Source of the DNA: Tubiluchus corallicola | Taxonomy: Eukaryota > Priapulida > Priapulimorpha > Priapulimorphida > Tubiluchidae | Length of the DNA: 64,000 nucleotides | Assembly: GCA_030141605.1 (NCBI GenBank) | Contig: JAQGDQ010000005.1 | Location: forward strand, 186,001 to 250,000 | Direction: 5' to 3' | Part shown: positions 23,200-35,885 of the stretch, in pieces | How the letters are laid out: each line of letters opens with the position of its first letter | Numbering within the stretch: position 1 is the first letter of the stretch | Notes under the pieces: generated by a model | Seen by the model: the letters and a program-made list of their open reading frames with translations, nothing else | Databases searched by the model: none | Told to the model about the DNA's origin: nothing | Made by a program: the position numbers and the translations under genes

Positions 23200-25675
23200 T
23201 TCTTCAAATTGTTCCACAGTTTTACAGTTTATGACGCTAAATCCACTGGCTTCAGCCTTGACAAATCAAGAAATTTCTACATCCGCCATTTCCAAATTGG
23301 ATAAGCGCGGAAGCCGGTTACTTTTTACAGGCAAATGACCGTATATCTATAATGTAATTTGAATGCTTGATTATAATACACAGCGTGTCTTTGGACAGAA
23401 ATGAACCATAGATTTCAGTTTTCGCTTTTCAGATTTTGTTTCGGACAGATCAGTTTGACGCACGTCTTACGTCATTTACATATCTATGCAATAATTCTGA
23501 GAACAGGTATTCTGCACGCTAAAATATACGTCTTGAATATTACGTGCAGTGTGTAAAAATAGAAGAATCAAGGGCGCACTAATTCGAATGAAAAAAGACG
23601 ATTCAAGAATTTAGAGCAGCTATCTACATAAATACTTTATGTTTCAGCCGCCCTTATTTCTGTTTATTCAGTACAAAGACACAGCTATCTTTTTGTTTCA
23701 AGATACTGGTGTTAAAAAAGCTAATTTTTTATTTTTATAGATGTGATTTACTTTGAACACGGTTATTTTTCATATTTTTATATTAATGTAAAGATAAAAG
23801 ATTACACAAATCGATAGGCTGACACTAACTCCCTCTACTTCTAAAATATGTATATATTTACAATGTAGACATGTATTACATTTATGTCCTCACACACACA
23901 TACTTACACATAAGCACACATACATGAATACACCGATATAGGGTTATATTTGTCTATATTTTAGGTTACGGTGCGTTTACTACTGCTTTAAAGTTAAATA
24001 TCGAACAATCCTGCATGTATCTTGCAAAGCCAAACACATGATGTTAGTTAATAAACCTAAGGTGCTCATGGTCATTACTAAGTTACTACTAATTATGATA
24101 TATCATGATAATTATATATATACTAATATCAGCGCATCCGAGCAAGCAATGACTAGAATTTCAACTCCTGTTTTAAGAGGCAACACCATTTCACCGCAAT
24201 CATCACACTAGTCGTGTATGATGATTGCGCGTTCTTGAATGACGTCATGGTTGCTTGAAAGTACCACTAACATGATGGATTTGCTCTTACTATTGAAAAA
24301 TCATTTGTTTTCTGTGTCATAATCAATATGGAGGTTATAAAAACACAGTTCACTTTTATATAGCAAATTGGCTTTCCTCGCTTCAAAGTACGATTTCCAC
24401 TTTTATACGATTTAATCTTGTTCAATTTCACCGTTTGTAAGCAGTTTATTACCTTGCGTACATAGAGCACTGCAACGTGTTGAACCGTAAAGTCTCTTTC
24501 TTTCTTTATTGTATCACATCTTAAGACGAAGTTTTTAATCGTGCGTTGGCGGTCGATGTACTGTAATTAAAACACGCGATGTAACTTAGTTTCTTTTACC
24601 AAGTGTTGATTTCAATTTACAAAGCTCGTGATTACATTAACGCCTTAGAAAAATTTTTGCAATGACAAAAGTGACACGCGTGCCTGCACACTTCTCTCAC
24701 TTTCCGAAGTCGGATTTTCCATTAGTCAAATTTCACTAATGGAGAGCATAAGAAGTTTACCTTGAAAAAATACGCTGCACTACCTCGAAAAGTATTATAT
24801 TTCACTTCCAAGCATTAAGTTTTCATTTTCAATAATAATAAAAATTTCATACATAGAATGGTTACATAAAACATATTCGTGTTATTAAAACAAAGCCACA
24901 AACCGCTTCAGCACCTGTCTAGTGTCATCCTTGGTTTGTAAGTGTTCAAAACGTGTAGCTAGAAAACCAGAAATAATGACGCGGTTAAACTGTCTTATAT
25001 AGACGTAATTAGAATTTACAAGGACTCAGTTTGTATTGTATACAGTAAATGAAATGCGTGTGAGCGGAGGTACGTGGCGTGCCAAAATATGAATAGAACA
25101 TTTTACAGTCATTTTACAGATACTGAATATGTAAATTTTAATTTCTTTTGCACAGTGGTTGTGACAGTTCAATCATGTTATTTTCAGGTTCTGCTAACTA
25201 CACATTTTCAACACTTGCAACTGAACTTAAGACCAGACAAGGGTTCAACTAAGATGAATACGTTTTATGCTATTGTTCTGTGCTTGAAATTTTTATTATT
25301 ATTCAGATTTCCCAAAGATAAATCTATTGCTATTTTCATTTCACCTACAGTAGGAGTACAATACCTAGGAAACCTAAAATCTACAGTTAAGTGGTATCTA
25401 CGCAAGAAGAAAACAATTACTGACCGATGTAGATTACTGATGAAAGAATTGCATGATTTACTCTAGTTGCGAAATTGTACCATATGAGAGCATTTGCTAT
25501 AAAACAAGAAACCATGCATGACGCAGATAATTTAGGTATATGATTTTGTAACTATTTACTTACTGACAAGCCTGCCGACGCACTGCAACACTGCGCCATA
25601 GGCTTTTCTTTTCTCATTTCTTTGGTTCATCATTTTGTATTATTTTGAGTAATTTCTAGACTCGATTTGTACACA
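23200..25675. other. No gene recognised
   Basis: AT-rich sequence with a few TA-rich patches. The frames at 24267-24470 (minus) and 25074-25466 (plus) lack supporting splice sites or recognisable motifs. Confidence 0.45.
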
Positions 25676-26450
25676 GAGATGGCGATACGTGTGAAGCGGC
25701 TTTGGAGGTCATGAGAATAGTTACAGAAAAAAAGAGAATAACATCTGGTATGCTGATGATACAATGTTGCTCGCGCGAAAACCAAGCGGAATTTCAGGTG
25801 GAGTAGTGCTGGTTATGGTTGTGGGCTGATTAGAGTATAGCACGGAAAACAATGGCAATGGTAGTGAGTAAAAGCAGAACTGTTACCATCAGGAAAAGAA
25901 AGGAAGAAAACAGTGAAAATAAATGTAGATGGCAAGAAGATTAAACAGGTAGGGCAGTTCTGCTATCTAGGGAGCGAGATAATGAACGATGGCAGATGTG
26001 ACAAGGAAGTAAAATGCAGAATTGGGAAAATCAGTTTACGAAATTAAGAAAGTTTCAGTCGTATCCAAATATTAGTGTCAACACGAGGAAAAGAATGATA
26101 GTGCATTATTCGTCATCTGCTTTGCCATAAAGGGTAGAGACGTGGACAATGAATACAGATACAAGTAGGCAACAAATGTGGTGTTATAGACGCATGTTGA
26201 CCATCAGTTAGAAAAAATCACGAATGAGAAAGTTTTAGAAATGGTAAAGAAGAAAGGACACTGGTGGATATTATCAGGAAGAGGAAAACATTGCATACTA
26301 ATGCAGAGATTGTTAGAAATAAAAATCAAGCGGAGAAGAGCTTGGGGAAGACAGCGGAGGACATGGCTGGATGTATATCAGTGATGGACCTAAGTTTAAA
26401 GAAAAGAATACCATCAATAGAATCAGCAGACAAAAAAACAAAGAAGTAAG
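25676..26450 (+). mobile_element. Decayed LINE, reverse-transcriptase 3' part
   Basis: On the plus strand, NNIWYADDTMLLA carries the YADD catalytic box of reverse transcriptase (25749-25760). It is followed in shifting frames by VNVDGKKIKQ, then FCYLGSEIMNDGRCDKEVKC (about 25958-26017), ETWTMNTD, and RRRAWGRQRRTWLDVYQ near 26340-26390. This order is typical of the C-terminal half of RTE/Jockey-type non-LTR elements. The copy is 5'-truncated with several stops and frameshifts, so it is inactive. The exact 3' end is unclear and may run to about 26580. Confidence 0.75.
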
Positions 26451-28018
26451 GAATCACATTATCTCCAATTTCTATGCATGAAAGCGGAACACTCACTAAC
26501 TAACTTACTGAGCCCGACTCTCCTACATGCCACCACTAATGCTCATATGGGCATCTGCCACACTTGTTACTTTTAATGTTCATGACTTAATATAACCTGT
26601 AATACGTCGTAACGCTCCCGTGTCTTTTTTCTCAGTTAGTCCATAAGTAAGCCTGGAGAATTATCGATATAGAATAATTTGCCGTTCTATACACTTTTTG
26701 AACAGTAACCTCCTTTTGTGAGCTGAGGTTCGCCAGACTCTCTTGGATACTCATTTAGCATACCCAGTGATTTGTGTTAAGCAGGAACCAGCTTTTAAAA
26801 GTAGCTGACCTTTCTTGATCTTTCACAAACTGAACCTTGATCTGACATGTAATATTCCAAATTCTAACTTCTGAGTGTGCCATTCGAGTTTGTTCGTTAG
26901 TCAGCAAAATAAGGCTTACTGCTAAACTGCTCCTGCTCACGCAAACTTTGTCTTTACACGCATATTTTTATTATGAAGTTCTGATGACCGTTGAGCTCCA
27001 TCGTGAGCTGAGATCACAATAGTTCCTGTTGCTGATTTTTTTTTCTTTGTTAGTCATCAGTGCACGAGCTGTGCAAAGCTTTATAGGAGTTTTACAAATT
27101 ACAAATTACAAAACCTACGAAATTACGTAAAATCTATTAGACACGTGTACCTACACACTTATCAACCAAACAAATCACTTAAGCGGTTTACAGACGTAAA
27201 ATTATATAACATTTGGCGTTGAACATCGTGAAATATCCTATAATAGGATATCCATGGTGCGCTATCTTGCTGCACTAATGTAAGCCACAGTAAAATATCA
27301 CGACTTTACTATCAAAAAAATAAACCTTTACACCTTCATATAACCACTTTACTTTGTTTAAATTATATAAAGGCACGTTGATTCTTGCTTAAGCAATTCA
27401 CTTTGCAAGTATTTCTTCTGATAACCTTCATTAATTTAATAATTTTTTGTGCAAAAATTATTATATTAAGATTTTGCTGGAGCAATAATTATTATTGAAA
27501 ATGCATCACAGCACACTGGTTTTACCCAAAGTAGGTGCTCAAATCACTCAACTAAACCTTGAGTTTTTTAGAGCACCCATTTGCAACCTTGTTACAAGAT
27601 GGTGTCTGACTTTTAAAAAAATAACATTATGAATTCAATTCACTATTTTATAAGCAGTTTTGTTACATAAGCAAATTGTTAAATACTTCATTTTATAGAC
27701 GGTTGCAATAAATTTATGTGCCATGGTTTACATATTTGGGCTAATGCATGGGATTTTCTATCTTTCTTTTACATTTAAACATTACTGGCTTTACTGTAAA
27801 GCAAACATACATCTAAACAATGCAATTGAGCAAGAAGTGAAGAAAACACATGGAATAGTCAACATTAAGGAACTATGATTTATTTAAATTATAAGTAATT
27901 TCCAAAATAAATAATATGTCTCTTATTATCTTTATACAACTTTGCCTTCTGCATCACAACCATAAAGAATACTTTAAATTAGACTTACTGAATTAATTAC
28001 ATTATTTTCAAAGTTCTT
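26451..28018. other. No gene recognised
   Basis: AT-rich intergenic sequence. The minus frame at 26755-26940 lacks support. Confidence 0.45.
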
Positions 28019-28049
28019 AAATATAATAATAATGATAATGACAATGATG

Positions 28050-28082
<33 letters not shown>
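28019..28082. repeat. (ATA/ATG)n microsatellite
   Basis: ATAATAATGATAATG passing into a pure ATA run of about ten units. Confidence 0.9.
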
Positions 28083-28083
<1 letters not shown>

Positions 28084-28888
28084 TGATAACTACTCCACAA
28101 TAATTGCGTAGGCAGGAAAACTAAAGTGAGTACCTGGAAATCTATAATTGATAATTCCAATCACGAATAAGCCAATCGTCTTGTGAAAGGAGAAATTTAT
28201 TCAATATCTTTTAATTGAGATAGACAGACACAGCTGTAATAATTTGTTTAACTTTCACCAATTGGTTTGTAAAACATAATCAATATGCACACATCAGCTA
28301 AACAAATTTCAGCCGATAAAAATAAATAACTATAATACAAACATTGAAATGAATAAAACGTTAACTGAGAAAGTTACTTCTTACAGTCATATCAATTCTG
28401 ACATGTCAAAAAACTTTGTCATGTACAAAGTAAGTGACAAATAACAATAAGCTTCCCGTTTTCGAAACTTTTGCTGGACAAATGTTATTATATATTAAAT
28501 GTATAGTGCATTTATAAGATCCTTATAGTTTTTAGTGCTTATGGATTATCGCAGTAAAACTAACTTAGTTTTTTTAATGTAGTTTTTACGACACAACAAT
28601 GTGCACTGCATACAAATTTTTATTGTTCAGCAATGAAGTATTGCCAAAATGCCAAATTGCGTAGTATATGTACATGTATAGCATCCCTAACATTGTCTAT
28701 ACACAAGTCGGAAGACGTGTTCAAGGAAGGGTCACAACCTTGTCTTAACAAATTTGTTTGACTTAACGATTAAAACGGCAACCTTTCAGCAAAAGTTTAA
28801 CAATTATCATGAAAGTTTTTTTGAGTATATGTTTATACGCTTTAATTAGCTTTTGATGAAACGGTGACAGCACAACATTATCCTCAAA
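28083..28888. other. No gene recognised
   Basis: AT-rich sequence between the ATA repeat and the pogo-like element. Nothing recognisable. Confidence 0.45.
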
Positions 28889-28890
28889 TA

Positions 28891-28915
28891 CCGTAAAACG
28901 GGGTGAGTTCGCCAC
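28891..28915 (+). repeat. Left terminal inverted repeat of pogo-like element
   Basis: 25 bp beginning CCGTAAAACG, the exact reverse complement of 29868-29892, preceded by TA. Confidence 0.95.
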
Positions 28916-29110
28916 CCGAGGGTGAGTTCGCCACCCCCTACGTAATGGCCATTGAAGTGTTTGCTGTAACTATTGTTCAGTGTTTAATGAACAGATATCA
29001 TGATCACCGTCATTATAAACAGTTTGCGACAGTTATCTTCTTTCAATTCGCACTAGAAGTATTCCATTCTGCACTACATATTATTTGTCTACTATTTCTT
29101 GCTACTTAAT

Positions 29111-29654
29111 ATGCCAAGCACCTGCACCCCTGTACCGGGTCATAGATACCAAAATTATACCCCAGAAGCTCTGGAAGCTGCCCTACATGCCGTCAAGAAT
29201 ACCAACAGGACAGTCAGCGCAGCGGCGAGGCAATTCGGAGTTCCAAGAAAGTCCCTTTCTGACAAACTCTCACGAAGTCATCCGTGGAAGACCGGAGGTC
29301 AGCCAGTGTTCTCCGCCGCCGAGGAGCACGAAATCGCCAACACTCCAAGTGGCCGCTGAGTGGGGGTTCCCAATGACTGCCATCGATCTCCGACTACTGA
29401 TTAAGAGTGTTCTCGACGTGAAGGGAATCCAGGAACGACGATTCAAGGCAAACACCCCTGGAATAGACTTTGTCAAATCATTCGCACGAAGGAACAATCT
29501 GGTTTTCAGAGTGGCTGGCAACGTCAAGGACGCCCGCGCGAAGATCAGTGCACAAGACGTTCAAGCCTTCCTTGCCAACGTAGGGCCCCTTATTGAAAAC
29601 GTCCCACCATCGAACATTTTCAATAATTCGGCTAAAACTAGACATTTTTCATAA
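29111..29654 (+). pseudogene. Frameshifted, truncated pogo-like transposase N-terminus
   Basis: ATG at 29111 opens a psq-type helix-turn-helix (YTPEALEAALHAVKN, then SAAARQFGVPRKSL). It runs through FSAAEEHEIA, then stops at 29357 after a net +1 shift near 29341. The other frame carries on with LQVAAEWGFPMTAID, then CENP-B-like FVKSFARRNNLVFRVAGN and PLIENVPPSNIFN. It ends abruptly at 29654, where the first catalytic Asp block of the DDE domain would begin, so the catalytic domain has been deleted. It cannot catalyse transposition. It could at most supply a DNA-binding fragment if translated. Confidence 0.85.
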
Positions 29655-29867
29655 TTTTTTCATAGGGTGGCGAACTCACCCCCAACCAGCCAATCACAAC
29701 CAGTTAACTTCAGCTGCCTAGAATGGCATTAAACAGTGTTAAATTGTTAGTGGCGAATTCACCCCACGATAGTGTTTCATTCGAAAGGCAATATAAAGCT
29801 TGAACTAAGAAAATCGGTTGGGTAATTCTCTTGCTATGGCAGGAAACGTAAAAAATACCCCTAAAAA

Positions 29868-29892
29868 GTGGCGAACTCACCCCGTTTTACGG
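29868..29892 (-). repeat. Right terminal inverted repeat of pogo-like element
   Basis: 25 bp, a perfect inverse of the left end, followed by TA. Confidence 0.95.
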
Positions 29893-29894
29893 TA

Positions 29895-32800
29895 TGCAGA
29901 ATCGAAACTATTGAACCTCTCAAATGTAAAACTCAGAATTTGGGGAAATTATTTTTAAAGTTTTTCGTCAAATGAAAAAAAAGTTGCGACACTAATGAAA
30001 AGTTTGTTCTGTGAAGTTTGATATTCTATTTGTTAGTTTTCCTTATATTTATATCCCTGTACAGGCTCGGGGCGATTGTCTACTTCGAGACCGCCTAATT
30101 ATACACTAATATTTACAAACAAGCACCACGTTTAGCAAAAAATTTGATAGAAATCGATTATACTGTCAAGAAAAAGCTACCTGCTAAAATCTACTCGTCA
30201 AAACCATGCAATAATATTCTGTAGCGGGAGTTGTAAGACGGCATAGAATCAACTTTTAGGGTAGGATAGCTAGAGTGGTACAGTTATTAATTACAATAAT
30301 ATACGTTGAGAGCAATAGATGACATTTGATTTTTTCCATGTTTGTTCCAACGTTTGTTTTGTAGAATAAGCTTGTAAGCCTTCCAGAAATAGTCAAATTT
30401 TTGATTCATTATTCACTATTCAACATAAGCGCAACACAACCATCCAAAACAAAACAATTTTAAAACATGTGCATGAGAAATTAGTCCTCACGCGCTTGTC
30501 CACGAAACGAAATTATACTACCGTTTCGGCACTATCGGAAAAAGTAGCGTAAATGGTAATGAAACTGTGTGACAAGTGTTCTAACAGTAAAGAAATAAGA
30601 ATAACAGAACAAAGCGTAGCGTATAGCGGAGCAAGTAGTAGCAATAACATCATGAATAATACAAGAATTTAATTATTAGACGAAAATAACTTCTTAAAAA
30701 CACTGAACAGCTACATATGAATGCAGTGTAGGACTACGTGCCGATGCACGCTGAGAACGTTTTGGAAAACAGTAAAACTTGACTGCACTCCGCAACGTCT
30801 GGAATGAATTGCAGGCACGTGTATCCTTATTGCACCCATGGTCCTACAACCTGTGTGCTTTTAAGAACTGAATTTCGTTACAAATCGTATCTATGACGTC
30901 ATTGTTCACTTCTGGATTGGACAACGAATAGCATCATGGATGTATGTGCTTGCTGGAAATGTTTTGCTTGTTAAGATTAATAACATATTCTTGTAGGCCT
31001 ACATAAACAACATTTTTCAAAACTATTAATCCATTCAAAAGACGTCATGTTCTAACGAAGGCAATGACACTATAGAATGGTTTTCAAATTCCTGTATAAC
31101 TGCATTAAAAATACCAATTTGAAACTTGCTGCTTTGACAACAAAGAGTTAATCAACTGGTGTCACCTTGAAAGTTCTCTTTGCAAGAAATGCAGAAGAAA
31201 AACAAGCACTTCACATGCGCTTGTGCTCACATTCTAGTAAGTGCCATATACATTATTTTCTTTTGTCTAATCGTTAATCACAAAAACTTGCAAACCAGTC
31301 CAGGTATGCCTAAGTAAGTTTCTGTATTTCGATAGAAACAGATACGTTTCTGAACGCATCCCACTTCATGAAGCTAAATCACTGAAGAACAGCCTTTACA
31401 GCCAAGGTGCCACATTCCATCCACTTTCACGTGACTCATATTTCATCACTTCGTGATGAAACTCTTCCAACAATTTTCTGTGGACATTTATACCATCAAA
31501 ACACAACTTCTGCTATTTTTATAGCAAAGTACTTGTGTCTCTTAATATTATAAGGAGGTATCTAGTCTAAAATAATCTTTCATGAGCGCGTAGTCGTACG
31601 CATGCTCAAACGTCATGTAGGCCTAATACGAACAACCACTGGCTGTTCCTGTACAGTTCCTGGTGTAAATTAAAGAGGAAAAAGTGGAGTATACAGATCA
31701 CCATCTAGAAGTTTTCCATTGGTCCGAGTTCATTAATGGGCCACATACATTCACAACCATAGCGTATCTCTTTCTGTACTGGTTCCCAGCATTCTGTGTT
31801 TGATCGTCTTCTACTCAGATGCAAGATGGCGTGCTGTTGCACACAGTGAAGTGCTCCGAAGGCACATCTCTGGAAAATAAAAACAGCCCAATGTCATCAT
31901 TATAATAATTTACTGTCCTGCGTTAAACACTCATTTGTAATTAAGTACTGACGCTTTTCAAACTGAGGCCTATAATGTTATTAGTTACACAATATAATTA
32001 CGTCTTACACTGTGATAAAATTGTAGCAAAACCAACAGTAGTACCTGCAACGGCCACTAGCAGCAGCAGGTGCAAAAACAGAAGCAGAAGTTGCAGTAGT
32101 AATAGTAGCAATGGCAATAACAGCAAAACAGAAACTGAAAAGTAGCAATTAACAGGAGGAGAAGGAGCAGCAGTTGCAACAAAATCGGCAGAAATTGGCA
32201 GCATCAGATGCAGGAGCAGGCGCATTTTGCATTAATAACAGAAACAGGATACAGTGTAGTAGCAGCAGCAGCAACAGCAAAAAGGGGGTAGAAGCAAAGC
32301 AGCTGTTAGAAATTGAAAAAGCGACCGACAGCTTATGTATCGGCGACATTGTGATCATTACGAGTTTCATTACAGGTATCCACTTCGCAAGAGAACAGAT
32401 CAGCCAATTAGCGCCAGTCAGAACTTCTCGCCAATTAATACGTATACACACAAAGCCCAACTTTACTTCTAACCCTGACCCGAGCATTTTTCGATAAAGC
32501 TGAACGATATATATATCGCAAAGAACTTAAAGCCACCTAATTTGCTCCAGAAGGAAGTTCCATGCTGTTTCTTTCAATACTACAGTCCAGCCTCTTGATC
32601 TGATCGTGAAGTCATTAATTGTCGTCACTCAAATTAGCAAACATGCAAACGACAAAGTGCCTGCTATACCTGCTTAGTTAGAAAAATATAAATAAATTAT
32701 CCTGATTTTAGAAACGAATTATATTCACCTTCATCCTTGCTGCGATGCATACGTACTTAAACACATATAGCAAAGGCTGGAATTGGAGGATTAGATGAAG

Positions 32801-33300
32801 GTTTTGCGTTGGTGGAAATTCCATGGATTCTCTACGTATTAGCAGGGTGGCATGACTGGAATTGTTTTCGTTGTTGCGGCTTATTCCTTGATACTTGCTT
32901 ATTTGTTTTCATGCGGTTTGAGTACACTACCTAACATACCAGAAGAGGATAGCTAATGCCGCTAGTTACTTCCTGTTTTATATTATGTTACACTCACTGG
33001 CTTCTCTTTGTGACTCTTGAAGTCATGGGTGTCCGATGTATCAACACAATCTAAATCCCGAAGCTCGCACAACTTCTGCTGACATTTTGTTTGCAAAATT
33101 TATTAAAATGTACAGCGAACTACTTACAAAAGCAACTGAAACTCAGCTAAAAAGGACTGTTCCTGCGTTATCTCAAGAATTCTTAAGAAACAGTTTTCTG
33201 CTATTCCTTGCTTCAAATGAACAAGTGAACGAAATATATTTATTTTTCGCCCGCAAACACCGTATAAGTAATCTGTTCAGCATAAGATGTTCGTATTTAC
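29895..33300. other. No gene recognised; GCA-rich patch at 32040-32290
   Basis: Mostly AT-rich unique sequence. Between about 32040 and 32290 imperfect CAG/GCA/AGCAGC runs generate Leu- and Gln-rich frames on both strands that are not credible genes. The frame at 33036-33314 is open but lacks splice or family support. Confidence 0.45.
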
Positions 33301-33470
33301 TTAAAGTTTATTAAAGTTTATTAAAGCTCTTGTAACCCAAAGGCTAAATTACATTGCATTAATTAAGATACACTGAGGTTTAAAATTGCAATTAAATTAC
33401 ATTACATTAAAATGACTTTACCTAACATTAATTAAAATAGACTGAAGTTTAAATTACATTTAAAAGACAA
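33300..33470. repeat. Diverged ~71-bp direct duplication
   Basis: ATTAATTAAGATACACTGAG near 33358 recurs as ATTAATTAAAATAGACTGAA near 33429, each followed by GTTTAAA and ATTACATT blocks. A short GTTTATTAAA triplication (33306-33327) precedes it. Confidence 0.6.
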
Positions 33471-34880
33471 TAATTTACGTTAAGGTTAGTCTTATAAAAA
33501 TCCATTATGATAATGTTTCGTGTCACAGTGTATATAGTAATGAACCTTCTGATAATTAAAAAGTGCATATGGTATAAAAATACTTTTAAAAGAGGTAAAC
33601 GGTACGTCAGTTGTTTATGTAGACCGTGCTTATGGAGGTTGTATTTAGGTAATAAATAATGGAGTCTACTGTCTTGATTTTGGATTGACTTGAATTTTTT
33701 TTGTAAATGTCATTTCTACGTTCAAATAATTATTAGAAAACAATTAAAAATTCACACGCAGCGTTGTCACATTACGCTTGGTTTTGTTATTGATCTTATC
33801 CGCAAAATTCGCTTAAACTCAGTTGTGAAGCGGTTGTAGTTAACATTGTCTCTATTAATTAAACTCAAACATCCAAAATTGTGATGAACAAATTGTGATT
33901 TGCAAAAACAAATTACAAAAAATGAAATGTAATCAGTTTTTGTTTGCGAAAACATTCATTTTGACACTTTTGCTATTTAAAAATAATATGAAAGTGTGTG
34001 CTGCAAAGTCTCGAACTCTGCGTCCATTGCAACAACCCTCGCAGCCTTCAAGGAATCATGGAAACAGCGCCGTGGGTTTAGCCCTCTTTATTCTTCAAAA
34101 AGAGTAGACATATCGACTGTTTGCTCCATTGGGCACATAAATTTCAATCAGCGTAACTTATTCTGCTCCATAGCCTTTCAGTCACAAAACTATAAATGGA
34201 TCCGTCACCATCAATTTGAAGAAACGGGAAATGTTTGGCATAGAATTTGTGATGCGAATAATAATGTAGTTTCTTCATGTATGTAACTAAAGTGGCAAAA
34301 CTCGACGAGCTAAATGTTAAAGTAAAGTTAGAAGTTTACCTGTCCGTTAAAACGCACTTTTTAAGAAATGGCTCGGTTATTCATGCATGTTCAAACTGCA
34401 GGACCATAGCCTTAATTTCAGTAAAGAACTCGTCTCTTGACACGATGCAATCTCGTGAATCACGAAAAAGCTACATATCTTCCTAGATCGAACAGCATGT
34501 CGAGTATTCTGAGGGTTTTTGCATAAACAATAGATTCCCAAAACGAATATGGCTATTACATCCTTAAAGTACCCGAAAGGAAGCCAGCTAATATATTTCC
34601 AAAAAAGATTGCACAAAAAGGATAATTCCAGAGACACAAAAATAAGGGCAAAACAGTAGCCGAGCTGTAAATATATTATTGATTTAAAACCTTACATACG
34701 ATAAGTTGCACAATGACATTATCTGACGTTCCACGCAATGTCACGTTTTGTTATTCTTTGCCCAGCAAGTAGCTTCTTTTCTTAGTCTGTCTAGGGACCA
34801 AACAACAGCTGTTAATTCAGTACCCTCTCACAAGGCTCCATTTCTATAAAGAAGATTTGAAATTAATAGCATCCCATTTA
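33471..34880. other. No gene recognised
   Basis: AT-rich unique sequence. Several open frames (33895-34107, 33996-34286, 34277-34486, 34377-34637) overlap on both strands without recognisable motifs or splice support. Confidence 0.4.
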
Positions 34881-34882
34881 GC

Positions 34883-35375
34883 AGAAAGAGTTCTCCGGTC
34901 TTTAGAGTGCTCGAATCTATTTAAACCGAAAAAGTAGTCCGGTCCTAACATCCGTATTCTCTTCTTTTTCTTCATATCCACTCCTATCTGCAACTAACAG
35001 CGTAAGTTCTTCTGCTCCTAAAGCAAGATTTGATTGAAGTTGTTATACATCTTTATTTATCTTAGCTATCCAAGTTGTTTTTGGTTTACCAGGTGGTTTT
35101 TTGCAAGGTTGTAAGTCTTCCTTTAAAGCGATTCCTACTGGTATTTCACGCGGGGTAGTCTGAGAAGGTGTCCTAACCTTAATCGTCGGAATTTCACTTA
35201 AACAGAAAAAGAGTCCTGTCCTTAGAGTGCTTGCATCCACATTAAATAGAAAACGAGTTCAGTTCTTAGATTGCTTGCGTCCACATTAAATAAAAAAGGT
35301 AGTTCGGTCTCAGCGGTCTGCAGCTACAATGAAAAGAAAAAAGTCTGATCCTCAGAGTGCTTGCATGGTACGTGT
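34883..35375. repeat. ~46-bp minisatellite, split by a LINE tail
   Basis: A unit of the form AGAAAAAGAGTCCTGTCCTT, then AGAGTGCTTGCATCCACATT, AAAT occurs at about 34883 and 34929, and again at about 35204, 35248, 35293 and 35335. The two groups are separated by about 230 bp of LINE-derived sequence, which suggests insertion into a pre-existing array. Confidence 0.65.
34955..35169 (-). mobile_element. LINE ORF2 C-terminal fragment
   Basis: On the minus strand, GIALKEDLQPCKKP, then GKPKTTWIAKINKDV, a stop, and ALGAEELTLLVADRSGYEE match the end of non-LTR ORF2 proteins, where a G-R-P-x-T-W block is followed by an A-x-D-R-x-x-W-type segment. It sits inside the ~46-bp minisatellite. GTCCTAAC at 34942-34949 and 35170-35177 could be its target-site duplication, although the minisatellite itself contains similar words. 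Confidence 0.6.
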
Positions 35376-35649
35376 CGCGCTACAATTTTGTCAGCTCCGC
35401 GGAAATTTCATTTCTGATGCCGTCAAATTAGTTTTATTGGATGCCGCCCCCACCAGAAACCGCTCAGAGAAATAAATAGCTGATTGCAAATTTGCAAGGC
35501 GAGAAGCCAAGTCAAACATTTACATGCACGCCAGCCACTGTATTTAGCTCATTTTCTATGCAATTTTAACTTTGCTGCATGTTGAAAAATCTAGCTCAAT
35601 AAGTATGATGCAATGTAGAGTATGGGAGGGTGTAATTTTGCATTTAACT

Positions 35650-35885
35650 AATATTGTGTGCCTAATAAACAGACAGACAGGCTCACAAACAGAGTAGGGC
35701 AGGCAGGCATGTATGCAGATAAATAGATAGAGAGACAAATAGACAGACAAATGGACAGACATATACCGCCTAATTGGCAGCTTGCTGACTGATTGACTGA
35801 CTGACTGACCCACCGACTGAGGCTAACCCCGACGATTGACTGACTGACTGACTGACTGACTGACTGACTGACTGACTGACTGACA
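35650..35885. repeat. GACA/GATA/GACT tetranucleotide tract
   Basis: Cryptically simple GACA, GGCA and GATA words pass into ACTG/GACT repeats. The pure GACTGACT part covers about 35838-35884. Confidence 0.9.

Larger units (their letters stand above)
28891..29892 (+). mobile_element. Complete 1002-bp pogo-like DNA transposon, non-autonomous
   Basis: Bounded by identical 25-bp inverted ends (28891-28915 and 29868-29892) starting CCGTAAAACGGGG, and flanked on both sides by TA (28889-28890 and 29893-29894), the Tc1/mariner/pogo target duplication. The motif GGTGAGTTCGCCACC recurs just inside: at 28902 and 28921 on the left, and inverted at 29666 and, with one change, 29750 on the right. These may be subterminal transposase-binding sites. 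The interior carries a broken transposase without the DDE domain. Perfect ends suggest recent trans-mobilisation, which is inference. Confidence 0.92.

Noticed and set aside
29270-29527. Minus-strand 85-codon frame
   Set aside because: Antisense shadow of the pogo-like transposase relic.
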